Assembly (NCBI GenBank): GCA_910574255.1
Contig: CAJTAK010000006.1
Coordinates: 234,293-298,292 of the forward strand
Direction of reading: 5' to 3'
Origin: Clostridia bacterium
Lineage (GTDB): Bacteria > Bacillota > Clostridia > Lachnospirales > Lachnospiraceae
Length of the DNA stretch: 64,000 nt
The first letter of the stretch is position 1, and each line of letters opens with the position of its first letter. The position numbers and the translations under genes are program-made. A model generated the notes under the pieces. It saw nothing but the letters and a program-made list of their open reading frames with translations, was not told the DNA's origin and made no database searches. Positions 18,316 through 26,403 of the stretch are shown here, in pieces.

Positions 18316-19248
18316 ATGAAGATAGAGCGTTTGATTGGCATATTGGCCGTGCTGCTGCAAAAGGAGCAGGTGACGGCACCTTATCTGGCGGAGAAGTTCG
18401 AAGTGTCCAGAAGAACGATTAACCGGGATGTGGAGGCCCTCTGCCAGGCAGGAATCCCCATTGTGACAGCTCAGGGAAAGCATGGAGGAATCTCCATTAT
18501 GGAGGGGTATCGAATGGATCGAACCCTCCTGACTTCCAAAGATATGCAGGCTATATTGGCAGGACTTCGAAGCTTAGACAGTGTCAGCGGCACGAACCGC
18601 TACCGGGAGCTGATGGAAAAGCTGTCCGTAGGAAATTCTCTGACACTGTCCTCTAACAACCATATACAAATTGACCTTTCCTCCTGGTACCGCAGCACCC
18701 TTGCTCCCAAAATAGAGCTGATACAGGATGCCATTGAGCGAAACAGGAGAATTATCTTTACTTATATTTCCTCAAGGGGTGAGAGTGAACGGTGTGTGGA
18801 GCCGGGATATCTGATATTCCAGTGGGCTTCCTGGTATGTATGGGGATATTGCCTTAGCAGAAGGGAATTCCGTTTATTTAAGCTGAATCGTGTATCTAAG
18901 CTTGCCTGTACGGAGGACATGTTTGAGCCTCGTCCGATTCCGGAGCCGAAATTATCCACAGAACAGATTTTTTCCGGGGAACTTAAGGTAAAGGCTCTCT
19001 TTGAGCCGGGGGCCAGATGGAGGCTTATGGAGGAATTTGGTCCCGACAGCTTTCAGGAACAGGAGGATGGGAAGCTTTTGTTTTCCTTTGGATTTTCGGA
19101 TCGGGAGAATCTGTTTGGATGGATTCTAAGCTTTGGAGCACAGGCGGAGCTTTTGGAGCCGGAAGAATTGCGCAGGGAGCTTCATGGGGTGCTGAAAGAG
19201 GCATGCAGGAGATATGAAGCAACTGACAGGAAGCTTGATGAAAATTAA
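18316..19248 (+). CDS. HTH and WYL domain transcriptional regulator (YafY-like)
   Basis: This is a cytoplasmic ligand-sensing DNA-binding protein. It begins at ATG 18316 (MKIERLIGILAVLLQKEQ) after GGGGAAAGG. An HTH_11 domain covers residues 1-60 (VTAPYLAEKFEVSRRTINRD). The WYL domain spans about residues 135-215 and includes SRGESERCVEPGYLIFQW and WYVWGYC. A C-terminal WCX-type extension ends the protein. WYL proteins often bind nucleotides or nucleic acid fragments, but no ligand can be given here. Likely co-transcribed with the XRE gene. Confidence 0.88.
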   Translation: MKIERLIGILAVLLQKEQVTAPYLAEKFEVSRRTINRDVEALCQAGIPIVTAQGKHGGISIMEGYRMDRTLLTSKDMQAILAGLRSLDSVSGTNRYRELMEKLSVGNSLTLSSNNHIQIDLSSWYRSTLAPKIELIQDAIERNRRIIFTYISSRGESERCVEPGYLIFQWASWYVWGYCLSRREFRLFKLNRVSKLACTEDMFEPRPIPEPKLSTEQIFSGELKVKALFEPGARWRLMEEFGPDSFQEQEDGKLLFSFGFSDRENLFGWILSFGAQAELLEPEELRRELHGVLKEACRRYEATDRKLDEN

Positions 19249-19275
19249 AGCGTCCGTATATTGTTTACAAATCAT

Positions 19276-19303
19276 AAAACAAGACAAACAGTTGTCGTGT
19301 TTT
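19276..19303 (+). terminator. Weak terminator-like hairpin after the WYL gene
   Basis: AAAACAAGACAA and TTGTCGTGTTTT pair at 11 of 12 positions around a four-base loop, 28 bp after the WYL stop codon. The stem is AT-rich and no long T tract follows apart from the arm itself. Confidence 0.4.
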
Positions 19304-19407
19304 GTGTGATACTCTATTTTCAACCTGTTTTTTAAAAGAAAAATCCATATATTTGCGGGATGTTATGCAAAGGTATTTTTATATGAGAAAATAGGCTGTA
19401 AATCAAA

Positions 19408-19440
19408 TAGTGCCATTGCGTAGCAATTTTGAATAGGAGG
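19408..19440 (+). repeat. Hairpin leader element, copy 1 (before the TfoX-N gene)
   Basis: A 33-base element ends in the GGAGG ribosome binding site of the next gene. It contains the perfect small hairpin ATTGC-GTA-GCAAT. It is 28 of 33 identical to the stretch at 33031-33063, which sits at the same place before an unrelated gene. Confidence 0.6.
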
Positions 19441-19448
19441 ACAAGATC

Positions 19449-19799
19449 ATGGCATCCAAATTGGAATTTGTTCAATATGCGGTAGATCAGCTTCAGGAGG
19501 CAGGGGAAATTGCATACCGAAAGATGTTTGGTGAGTATGGAATCTACTGTGACGGAAAGTTTTTTGCAATGATTTGCGATGATCAATTATTTTTCAAGAT
19601 TACGGAGGGAGGCAGGAAGCTTTGGCCGGAGCTGGAGGAAGGAATCCCTTATCATGGTGCAAAGCCGCATTTTCTGATTGAAGAATTGGATGATAGGCGA
19701 AGACTTGCAGAGCTGGCACGGGTAACTTGTCAGGAGCTGCCTATGCCGAAGTCTAAGAAAAAGAAAGGAGCTGCTGATGGAAAGAAAGACGCAAAGTAA
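19449..19799 (+). CDS. TfoX N-terminal domain protein
   Basis: A 116-residue cytoplasmic protein matching the TfoX-N (YjbR-like) fold: YRKMFGEYGIYCDGKFFAMI is the diagnostic stretch near residue 24. It ends with a basic tail (KSKKKKGAADGKKDAK). The TfoX C-terminal domain is absent, as in most Firmicute members. Function is unknown, although stand-alone TfoX-N proteins often accompany regulators. A GGAGG site and a hairpin leader element precede the start. Its last 23 bases overlap the next gene, which indicates translational coupling. Confidence 0.83.
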   Translation: MASKLEFVQYAVDQLQEAGEIAYRKMFGEYGIYCDGKFFAMICDDQLFFKITEGGRKLWPELEEGIPYHGAKPHFLIEELDDRRRLAELARVTCQELPMPKSKKKKGAADGKKDAK

Positions 19800-20499
19800 A
19801 AAGCTGGATTATAAAAAAGAATTTCCGGATCTGTATCTCCCTAAAAAGAAGCCCATGCTGATTCATGTGCCGGAGATGGTGTTTATTCAGGTGGAGGGGA
19901 GCGGTAATCCCAATACCTCTGCGTCTTATGCAAATGCTTTGGCAGTTCTCTATGGGCTGTCCTTTGGAATTAAGATGAACCTGAAATTCGGCAAGGTGCC
20001 TGGGGAGCTTTTGGAAGGAGCTGACATGGAAAAAAGTGCCGCATTTCTGGAGGGAAATTATGTGGTGCCGCCCCTTGAGGGACTTTGGTGGGATAAGGAC
20101 AGGGCATTTGACGGGAAAAATCTTGTGGATAAGGACAGGCTTTGCTGGTTGTCTATGATCCGACAGCCGGACGAGGTGACGGAGGAACTGTTTGAGTGGG
20201 CGAAGGAGGAGCTTGAGAAGAAAAAACCGGAGCTGGATGCTTCGGCGGCGAAGCTCATAAGGTTTGAGGAGGGGCTATGTGCACAGATTCTTCATGTGGG
20301 ACCTTATGATGCGGAACCTGCTTCTATTGAGCTTTTGGAGCAGTTTGTTGAGAATGAGGGCTGTGAGGAAGATTTTCAAGCGGGTGAGGCCGGAACCGGG
20401 ATGGGGCGGTATCACCATGAGATTTATCTTGGGGACCCCAGGAGGACGGCACCGGAACGGCTGAAGACGGTGATTCGTCATCCGGTGCGGAAAAAGTAG
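19777..20499 (+). CDS. GyrI-like small-molecule-binding domain protein
   Basis: The 240 residues match the stand-alone GyrI-like group (COG4832 type). The features are an N-terminal DYKKEFPDLYLPKKKP, HVPEMVFIQVEGSGNPN near residue 30, and a C-terminal HEIYLGDPRRTAPERLKTVIRHPV. This fold binds drug-like ligands in regulators such as BmrR and Rob. Here there is no DNA-binding domain. It is translationally coupled to the TfoX-N protein and is followed by two MerR regulators, so a role in antibiotic sensing or binding is plausible but unproven. Confidence 0.83.
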   Translation: MERKTQSKKLDYKKEFPDLYLPKKKPMLIHVPEMVFIQVEGSGNPNTSASYANALAVLYGLSFGIKMNLKFGKVPGELLEGADMEKSAAFLEGNYVVPPLEGLWWDKDRAFDGKNLVDKDRLCWLSMIRQPDEVTEELFEWAKEELEKKKPELDASAAKLIRFEEGLCAQILHVGPYDAEPASIELLEQFVENEGCEEDFQAGEAGTGMGRYHHEIYLGDPRRTAPERLKTVIRHPVRKK

Positions 20500-20574
20500 G
20501 CCGGAGATTTTGCTGTACGAATACAAGAAATAAAGATACCCTCAGCAGACAGGGAAAATTTAACGAAAAAAACC

Positions 20575-20605
20575 TTGACTTTGACGCAGCGTCAACGGGT
20601 ATGCT
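20575..20605 (+). promoter_or_regulatory. MerR-type promoter and operator with 19-bp spacer
   Basis: TTGACT (20575-20580) and TATGCT (20600-20605) are 19 bp apart, the long spacing that MerR regulators correct by twisting DNA. The spacer starts with a perfect 15-bp palindrome, TTGACGC-A-GCGTCAA, at 20581-20595. It lies upstream of the MerR gene at 20783, so control is probably autogenous. Confidence 0.75.
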
Positions 20606-20622
20606 GAAATTGTCCGAGGATA

Positions 20623-20765
20623 AGAATAGGGTGTACTTGGAAGAAATTACGGAACTGGAAACAGTAATGTCTTCTAAGTGCACAAATCAATTTACAGGCA
20701 CAAGGATTTGTGAATGGAAATTGATTTAGAATAAGGTGTACTTGGAAGAAATTACGGAACTGGAA
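20623..20765 (+). repeat. 38-bp direct repeat pair in the MerR leader
   Basis: The stretch 20623-20660 recurs at 20728-20765 with one mismatch. The repeats start 105 bp apart, and the second ends at the ribosome binding site of the MerR gene. Between them lies an imperfect inverted repeat (CAAATCAATTT and AAATTGATTT). Confidence 0.7.
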
Positions 20766-20782
20766 TAGGAGGCGGAAAGAGT

Positions 20783-21547
20783 ATGGCATATGGTATTCGG
20801 GAATTGTCAGAGCTTGCGGGTGTGAGTGCACGCACACTTCGCTACTATGACGAGATCGGACTTTTGAAGCCCCTGTATGTGAGCGAAGCCGGCTGCCGCT
20901 TTTATGGAGAGCAGGAGGCGGAAGCTTTGCAGCAAATTCTTTTTTATCGGGAGCGAGGCTTTGGCTTGAAGCAGATTGGTGAGATCTTGAAGGGAGAAGA
21001 CTTTGATGTGGAACAGGCACTCAAGGAGCACCTGGCTGATTTGGAGGCCCAGAGAGATCACCTGAACGCTTTGATTCGGACGGTGAAGCATACGATTTTG
21101 TCAAGGAAAGGGGAATATGAAATGAGTGACAAAGAAAAATTTGAGACGCTTAAGGAGAGAGCCATAAAAGAAAATGAAGACCAGTACGGAGCAGAAATCC
21201 GGGAAAAGTATGGGGAGACTTCTGTGGAAGCCTCCAATGAAAAGCTGAAAGGTATGTCTAAGGAGGAATGGGAGCAGTTTCAAGGGCTTGAGAAGGAGAT
21301 CCTGGATCGGCTGCATGAGTGTGTATCAGGTAAAATGAACTTTGACAGTGAAAAGGCGAAAGAACTGGTGATTCTTCATAAAAAATGGATCTGTATGACC
21401 TGGGCCAAGTATTCGGTGGAAGCCCACAAGGGTGTTGCAGCGACGTATGTGGCAGATGAGAGGTTCCGGCAGTATTATGACAGAGAGATGCCGGGATGTG
21501 CGGAATTTTTAAAGCAGGCCGTTGAATACTGGGCCGGGAGGCTGTAA
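20783..21547 (+). CDS. MerR-family regulator with TipAS ligand domain
   Basis: A 254-residue transcription activator. Residues 1-70 are the MerR winged helix (YGIRELSELAGVSARTLRYYDEIGLL). A coiled-coil dimer helix follows near residues 80-108. Residues 115-254 resemble TipAS, the antibiotic-recognition domain of TipAL (NEDQYGAEIREKYGE, HKKWICMTWAKYS, YVADERFRQYYD, GCAEFLKQAVEYWA). An internal ATG near 21121, before TipAS, could give a short ligand-binding form like TipAS itself. A TAGGAGG site precedes the start. It has its own 19-bp-spaced promoter. Confidence 0.88.
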   Translation: MAYGIRELSELAGVSARTLRYYDEIGLLKPLYVSEAGCRFYGEQEAEALQQILFYRERGFGLKQIGEILKGEDFDVEQALKEHLADLEAQRDHLNALIRTVKHTILSRKGEYEMSDKEKFETLKERAIKENEDQYGAEIREKYGETSVEASNEKLKGMSKEEWEQFQGLEKEILDRLHECVSGKMNFDSEKAKELVILHKKWICMTWAKYSVEAHKGVAATYVADERFRQYYDREMPGCAEFLKQAVEYWAGRL

Positions 21548-21585
21548 AATATCGTTAAGGTAAAAAATCCAATAAGAGAACAGAG

Positions 21586-21616
21586 ATATGCCGGTGCAAC
21601 AGCCGGCATATTTTTG
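21586..21616 (+). terminator. Terminator after the first MerR gene
   Basis: ATATGCCGG (21586-21594) pairs with CCGGCATAT (21603-21611) and is followed by a T run to 21615. It separates the two MerR genes. Confidence 0.75.
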
Positions 21617-21626
21617 AATTTTCCTC

Positions 21627-21657
21627 TTGACCCTAACGGAACGTCATAGGCTAAAGT
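21627..21657 (+). promoter_or_regulatory. MerR-type promoter with 19-bp spacer (second gene)
   Basis: TTGACC (21627-21632) and TAAAGT (21652-21657) are again spaced by 19 bp. The spacer, CTAACGGAACGTCATAGGC, differs from that of the first MerR promoter, so each regulator probably binds its own operator. Confidence 0.65.
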
Positions 21658-21685
21658 AAGCTTATCAAAATCAGGAGGTCAGAAA

Positions 21686-22534
21686 ATGAGAACAGTAAAA
21701 GAGATTTCCAATTTCACAGGTATCAGTGTACGTACCCTTCACTACTACCACGAAATCGGGCTGCTGCTGCCCACGGCAGTCAGTGAAGCAGGATACCGGC
21801 TTTATGACGATAAGGCGTTGGAGACTTTGCGGCAGATCTTATTTTTTCGGGAGTTTGATATGCCCTTGAAGGAGATTCAGAAGATCCTGGGGAGCCCTGA
21901 TTTTGATAGAGAAAAGATATTGAGAAGCCAAAGGAAGATGCTGGAGCTGAAAAAAGAACGATTAAATCGTATGATTGCCGGCATTGATGACATTCTGAAA
22001 GGAGAGGAAGCAATGGATTTTACAGTATTTCGTACACAGGATATAGAAGAGATTTGTGAGGCTGCATTTGCCAATATGTCCAGGGAGCAGCAGGAAATCG
22101 CTGCAGAGCAGTATGGAGGCCAGGAGGAATTTCAAAAGCATCTGGTGGAATCTATGTCCACGGAACAGGCGCAGAAAACTATGTCGAAGATGCTGGAATG
22201 GTATGGGGATAAGGAGACGTATATGGATGTGGCGGTTCATCCCTTAAGCACTCAGGTGACGGAAGCTTATGGGAAACGCTTTGACGCCATTCGGAAAAAG
22301 CTGGCCGGGAAACGAGGGACGGATGTGAATTCCTTTGAGGTAAAGGAAATTGTAGGAGAGTTTGAGTTTGCAGCCAAGCAGCTTTTTCGGTTAAAAAATA
22401 TGGAAGGCTTTATGATGGAGATGGCGAAGGACTATCGAAAGAATCAGGCGTTGCGGGAACATTTGGATCAGACAGAGGGGGAGGGTACGGCAGATTATCT
22501 GGCGGATGCGTTGGAGGCGTTTTATAAAAGATAA
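21686..22534 (+). CDS. MerR-family regulator, C-terminal ligand domain of TipAS-like length
   Basis: The N-terminal 70 residues are a MerR winged helix (VKEISNFTGISVRTLHYYHEIGLLLP) and a dimerisation helix follows to about residue 110. The C-terminal 170 residues are helical and of TipAS-like length but lack the clear TipAS motifs of its neighbour, so the ligand domain is not firmly named. The ATG follows TCAGGAGG. It is a paralogue of the gene before it, and both are preceded by their own MerR-type promoters. No efflux or modification gene stands next to either. Confidence 0.83.
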   Translation: MRTVKEISNFTGISVRTLHYYHEIGLLLPTAVSEAGYRLYDDKALETLRQILFFREFDMPLKEIQKILGSPDFDREKILRSQRKMLELKKERLNRMIAGIDDILKGEEAMDFTVFRTQDIEEICEAAFANMSREQQEIAAEQYGGQEEFQKHLVESMSTEQAQKTMSKMLEWYGDKETYMDVAVHPLSTQVTEAYGKRFDAIRKKLAGKRGTDVNSFEVKEIVGEFEFAAKQLFRLKNMEGFMMEMAKDYRKNQALREHLDQTEGEGTADYLADALEAFYKR

Positions 22535-22583
22535 GGGGATGGAAGAGGCATGAGTGCCTGAAGTGATAGGTTAGATACTGATC

Positions 22584-22617
22584 AGGCAGGCATACCCCTT
22601 GCAGGGTATGCCTGCCT
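22584..22617 (+). terminator. Strong hairpin after the second MerR gene
   Basis: AGGCAGGCATACCC (22584-22597) pairs perfectly with 22604-22617, and GGTTAG and CTAACC can extend the stem. There is no T tract behind it, so termination may be weak. The next 165 bp to the convergent YfcC gene are AT-rich and hold nothing I can name. Confidence 0.55.
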
Positions 22618-22784
22618 AACCAAGAAACCATATGCATATTACAATGGATTCACAGCATGTATATATATTTAAAAAGTGCCCTCTATTGATATAAAATATT
22701 GCTAAAATACAGTCTTTCTGAATATTACTCCCGATGGAGCATTTGCATTAATTTTATTTACATTAAAAGCATTCCGCAGATACT

Positions 22785-24293
22785 TTAGAAATGAATCAGC
22801 ACCGCAATAATCATCACAATAGAAGCGCTCACAAACAATACACCCTGCATCTTAATCTGGAACTTTGCCCATTTGCCCCATTCAAGCTTGGCAACGCCAA
22901 GAGTACCCAATAGACATCCGGAGGTGGGAACGATCAGGTTGGAGAAAGCATCTCCAAGCTGGAATGCCAGTACGGAGGTCTGACGGGATACGCCTACCAG
23001 ATCCGAAAGAGGAGCCATAATCGGCATTGTCAGAGCAGCTTGTCCGGAACCTGATACAACGAAGAAGTTAAATACGGTCTGGAACACATACATCAGCCAT
23101 GCGGAGATTACAGACGGGAGATGCTGCATGCCGTTGCTGATTGCATGAAGAATTGTATTCAGTACAGTGGGAGAAGAGGCACTGGTTCCGCCTAAGATAA
23201 TGATAATTCCCTGCGCCATACCGACAACCAAGGCAGCGCCTACCAGATCGGCGGCTCCGCTCTGGAATGAAGAAGCAATGTCGTTTACACGCATATCATT
23301 TAATTTGAAGATAACAGCAATAATACCGGATACCAGACCCATTACAAAGAACTGGGAAGCAATCTCCGGAATGTAAAAGCCTTTTGCAACAACGCCCCAG
23401 ACGGTCCAGACCATAGTAGCGAAAATCACCAGCAGAATCAGCTTATGTCCCAGACGAAAATCCGCCTTGGTACTGTCTTCTTTGAATTCATTTCGATAAG
23501 CAACATCACTGTCATAGGCCACGGACAGCTTCGGATCCTTTTTGATCTTAGCGGCATAGACCATTGTAAAACCTGCGCCGATACCGGTAAACAGAAACCA
23601 GAGGATAATACGGAAACCAGCGCCGGAAAGAACGGGAACCTCTGCAATGCCCTGAGCAATAGCCAGACTGAAAGGATTCATCCAGGAAGCGCCGAAGCCG
23701 ATCTGTGTAGCACAATAGGTTACGCAGACACCCACTACCGCATCATAGCCCATGGCAATAAACATGGGAGTTAAAATCATGGCAAAAGGAATTGCCTCTT
23801 CACCCATGCCAAATACAGCGCCGCCCAGAGAGAACAGGACAAACAGAACGGGAATCAAGAATTTTTCCGCTCCCTTCGTCTTCTCAATCATAGCCAGAAT
23901 TCCCTGATCCACGGCTCCGGTTTTCAGAACAATGCCAAAAGCGCCGCCGATAACCAGGATAAATGCCACGATACCTACGGCAGAGCCCCATTTGTCGCCT
24001 ACGGTCAGGCCCTCAAACACATAGTTGAGAATGCCCTGCCGGCCGAAGTCTTCCGTTCCGAAAAGGGGAGCAACCTGCGTAATCTTATTGCCGTTTTCGT
24101 CCGTTGCGTATTGGAAGCTGTCCGGATCCAGTACGGTTCGGGACTTTTCTTCCCCGTTCTGCATATAGGTAATATCCTTTGTCTCATACTGTCCAAGCGG
24201 AACAAACATAGTCAAAACCGCTGCAAACAGGATTACAAAGAAAATAATGACGTAGGTATGAGGCATCTGAAAATTTCTTTTTTTCTCATTCAT
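22785..24293 (-). CDS. YfcC/DcuC-family membrane transporter
   Basis: A polytopic carrier of about 502 residues with 11-12 hydrophobic segments. The start is ATG 24293 (MNEKKRNFQMPHTYVIIFFV) with a GGAGA site. The frame upstream of it is not part of the family. The pattern PHTYVIIFFVILFAAVLTMFVPLGQYE and the GMGEEAIPFAMILTPMFIAMGYD loop place it in the YfcC group of the C4-dicarboxylate/arginine-ornithine carrier superfamily. It follows the isoaspartyl dipeptidase gene on the same strand after 106 bp, so uptake of a peptide or an acidic amino acid is a reasonable guess. Confidence 0.87.
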   Translation of the reverse strand: MNEKKRNFQMPHTYVIIFFVILFAAVLTMFVPLGQYETKDITYMQNGEEKSRTVLDPDSFQYATDENGNKITQVAPLFGTEDFGRQGILNYVFEGLTVGDKWGSAVGIVAFILVIGGAFGIVLKTGAVDQGILAMIEKTKGAEKFLIPVLFVLFSLGGAVFGMGEEAIPFAMILTPMFIAMGYDAVVGVCVTYCATQIGFGASWMNPFSLAIAQGIAEVPVLSGAGFRIILWFLFTGIGAGFTMVYAAKIKKDPKLSVAYDSDVAYRNEFKEDSTKADFRLGHKLILLVIFATMVWTVWGVVAKGFYIPEIASQFFVMGLVSGIIAVIFKLNDMRVNDIASSFQSGAADLVGAALVVGMAQGIIIILGGTSASSPTVLNTILHAISNGMQHLPSVISAWLMYVFQTVFNFFVVSGSGQAALTMPIMAPLSDLVGVSRQTSVLAFQLGDAFSNLIVPTSGCLLGTLGVAKLEWGKWAKFQIKMQGVLFVSASIVMIIAVLIHF

Positions 24294-24399
24294 AATCTGT
24301 TCTCCAATCCCTTTTTTGGATATCGCACAGGTATATCTGCCATTGGTGTAAAGGGAGATGATGACATACCCATAAGATATCAATGTGCATTTTTTAGTT

Positions 24400-25572
24400 T
24401 TACTCAAATGTACCTTTTTTGATCGCAGCGCCGCCCTGTACCATGAGTTGTCCCTTGGCGATTACCGTATCAATCGTTAGGGAGCTTTCATTTACAAGTA
24501 CCAGATCCGCATCCTTGCCCACAGCAATCCGGCCTTTATTTTCCAGCTTCAAAAGAGCTGCCGGATTTGCAGTAACAGGTCGAAGCGCCTGCGTGATGTT
24601 CACCTTTTCCTGCAGGATGGCATCCCGAACCTCCCGGTACAAGGAGGTGACCTTTCCTACGCCCAGGCCGAGGAAAGTGCCGTCCTTGGTGAAGATGGGC
24701 ATGCTTCCCTGTCCGTCAGAGGAAAAAGTAATCTGATTCTCAGGAACCCCTTGCTCCAGCATAAGACGAAGCCCGATGCTTGCTTTCACCTCGTCTTCTT
24801 CCAGGTAATCCGGATCCGAGCTGGTAGTCAGATCCACGAACCCTCCCAGAGATTTGGCATAATCAATGCCGTCATTCAGAAGCCGGGTGCTCCGGTTGAT
24901 ATGGGTAGGAAGCATGTTGGAGGGCGGAATCTCCGTTTCCTCTATCACATACCGAAGATAGGACAGCATCCGGGAGCCGTCTCCCATATGGATGTTTACC
25001 AGACCGGCCTTTCCGGAAAGAATACCGCCAACCCGGGTATCTCCAACAATGTGGGCAAATTCCTCACGGGTAGGCTGTGAAGAACGATGATCGGAAATAG
25101 CAATCTCGCCGCAGCCTACAACCTTATCAATCAGAATCAGATCATCCACAATGCTGCCCGTCAGGGTTCGGACCGGAACCTGATAGGAGCCGGTATAGAC
25201 ATAGGCAGAGATTCCCTCTTCCGAAAGTCCTCGTGCTTTTGCCAGCAAAGAAGCCATGTTTCTTGTGGTTCCGTCTGTTCCCAGACAGCCTACCACAGTG
25301 GTGACACCGCCTGACGTAATGTCGGTCAGCATGATTTCAGGTGTCCGGGTGTGGTAGCTTCCCTCTCCGCCGCCGCCCAGGATATGGACATGACCGTCGA
25401 TAAAACCTGGGAATAGAAGCTTTCCGGCTCCGTCAAGCACTTCCACATCATAGGCCTCTGCTGCCGGGATATCTGAGGCAAGCTTAAGAATACGGGAATC
25501 TCCAATAAGGATATCCTGTATGCCAAGATATTCCGGAGCATATACGGCAGCGTTCTTGATTAGCTTCAGCAT
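24400..25572 (-). CDS. iadA: Isoaspartyl dipeptidase (beta-aspartyl peptidase)
   Basis: This binuclear metallo-hydrolase of the amidohydrolase superfamily cleaves beta-aspartyl dipeptides formed by protein ageing. Seen here: the metal ligands in FIDGHVHILGGG, the loop GCGEIAISDHRSSQPT, the histidines in LVNIHMGDG and MLPTHINRSTRL, and the catalytic Asp in FSSDGQGSMPIF. The length of 390 residues fits the family. I start it at ATG 25572, seven bases after GGAGG. It pairs with the downstream YfcC-type transporter gene. E. coli IadA aligns along the whole length from memory. Confidence 0.92.
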   Translation of the reverse strand: MLKLIKNAAVYAPEYLGIQDILIGDSRILKLASDIPAAEAYDVEVLDGAGKLLFPGFIDGHVHILGGGGEGSYHTRTPEIMLTDITSGGVTTVVGCLGTDGTTRNMASLLAKARGLSEEGISAYVYTGSYQVPVRTLTGSIVDDLILIDKVVGCGEIAISDHRSSQPTREEFAHIVGDTRVGGILSGKAGLVNIHMGDGSRMLSYLRYVIEETEIPPSNMLPTHINRSTRLLNDGIDYAKSLGGFVDLTTSSDPDYLEEDEVKASIGLRLMLEQGVPENQITFSSDGQGSMPIFTKDGTFLGLGVGKVTSLYREVRDAILQEKVNITQALRPVTANPAALLKLENKGRIAVGKDADLVLVNESSLTIDTVIAKGQLMVQGGAAIKKGTFE

Positions 25573-25852
25573 ATGTGTTCCTCCATTCCAGTTCCGCATT
25601 TTCATCTTGATATCCGATAAAACCGAATAAAGGTGAACTTTAATATATTGCGCATATATGTGAAATTATTGTAACATAGGGAGCCAAGGATGTCCAAAAG
25701 AAATGAATAAATATGCAAAAAATATTGGAGATACGATTAACCAAATTTCATAAAGGGATGAATTTTTTAATTGGTGAAAATGATTCAAATGTGGATATCC
25801 GGCTTTTCGGTTTCTTTTAGAGAATAAACAGGGTAATCGGAAAGTATATAAA

Positions 25853-25963
25853 AATGGACATTCTGATATTGCAACCACGTTACAATACTATACGCATTAT
25901 CAGTTTGAGGACGTGCAAAAAGAGATATTAGAACTGGAAAAGAAACAGAGGGAAATAAGATAA
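25853..25963 (+). pseudogene. C-terminal remnant of a tyrosine recombinase
   Basis: Thirty-six codons read NGHSDIATTLQYYTHYQ and then a charged helical tail to a stop at 25961. This matches the last catalytic box of phage/ICE integrases (GHSDIxTTLxxYTH, with the catalytic tyrosine). No Arg or HxxR box lies upstream, so only the tail survives. It ends 194 bp before a broken phosphatase start, nearly the same arrangement as the intact integrase and phosphatase at 29.6-29.8 kb. It is probably left by an earlier element that used the same site. Confidence 0.65.
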
Positions 25964-26156
25964 AGTAGAAAATATTTTACCTCTTAGGGAGAGTGGAAAA
26001 TGAGTTATTTTACTTGTTTTCTAATCTTTTTGGGGGACAAGATATATGAAGATATGGTATGATATACGAGGTTAAGGGTTTTAAGAGTGATTGTAAGAAG
26101 CCTTAAAATATAAAGGAAAACCAAGAAATGTGGAGATATAAGGAGATATAAGAGAG

Positions 26157-26288
26157 ATGATAAGAATTTTATTTGTCTGCCACGGCAGTATCTTGAAATG
26201 TTCTGGAAAAGCCTGTAAAATCAATGACTCTACGATATGGCAAGGCGTTTACTGTACCACTACTACACCATTTTTGAAAGAGCCTTGA
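26157..26288 (+). pseudogene. Broken start of a low-molecular-weight phosphatase gene
   Basis: ATG 26157 begins MIRILFVCHGSI, clearly like MIKILFICHGNI of the intact phosphatase at 29797. After about 12 codons the likeness stops before the CX5R loop is complete, and the frame ends at 26288. The upstream sequences are also alike (AAGCCTTAAAATATAAAGG against AAGCCTAAAATATCAAGG). It marks an older junction between phosphatase leader and mobile DNA. Confidence 0.6.
26260..26273 (+). repeat. Candidate attachment site, left copy
   Basis: CTACTACACCATTT, identical to 29659-29672. It lies inside the broken phosphatase fragment, near its end. Confidence 0.5.
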
Positions 26289-26403
26289 AATGACAATCAG
26301 AAATTGAAATAGATTTTGTGAGGATATAGTATTTTGTAGAAGATTTTGTTATGATATGAATTGGGTAGATGTTGTCTACCCAATTTGACTTGGAGGTGCT
26401 TTC

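Noticed and set aside
25666..25878. 70-codon minus-strand ORF
   Set aside because: It is AT-rich, lacks a ribosome site and overlaps the integrase remnant on the other strand.
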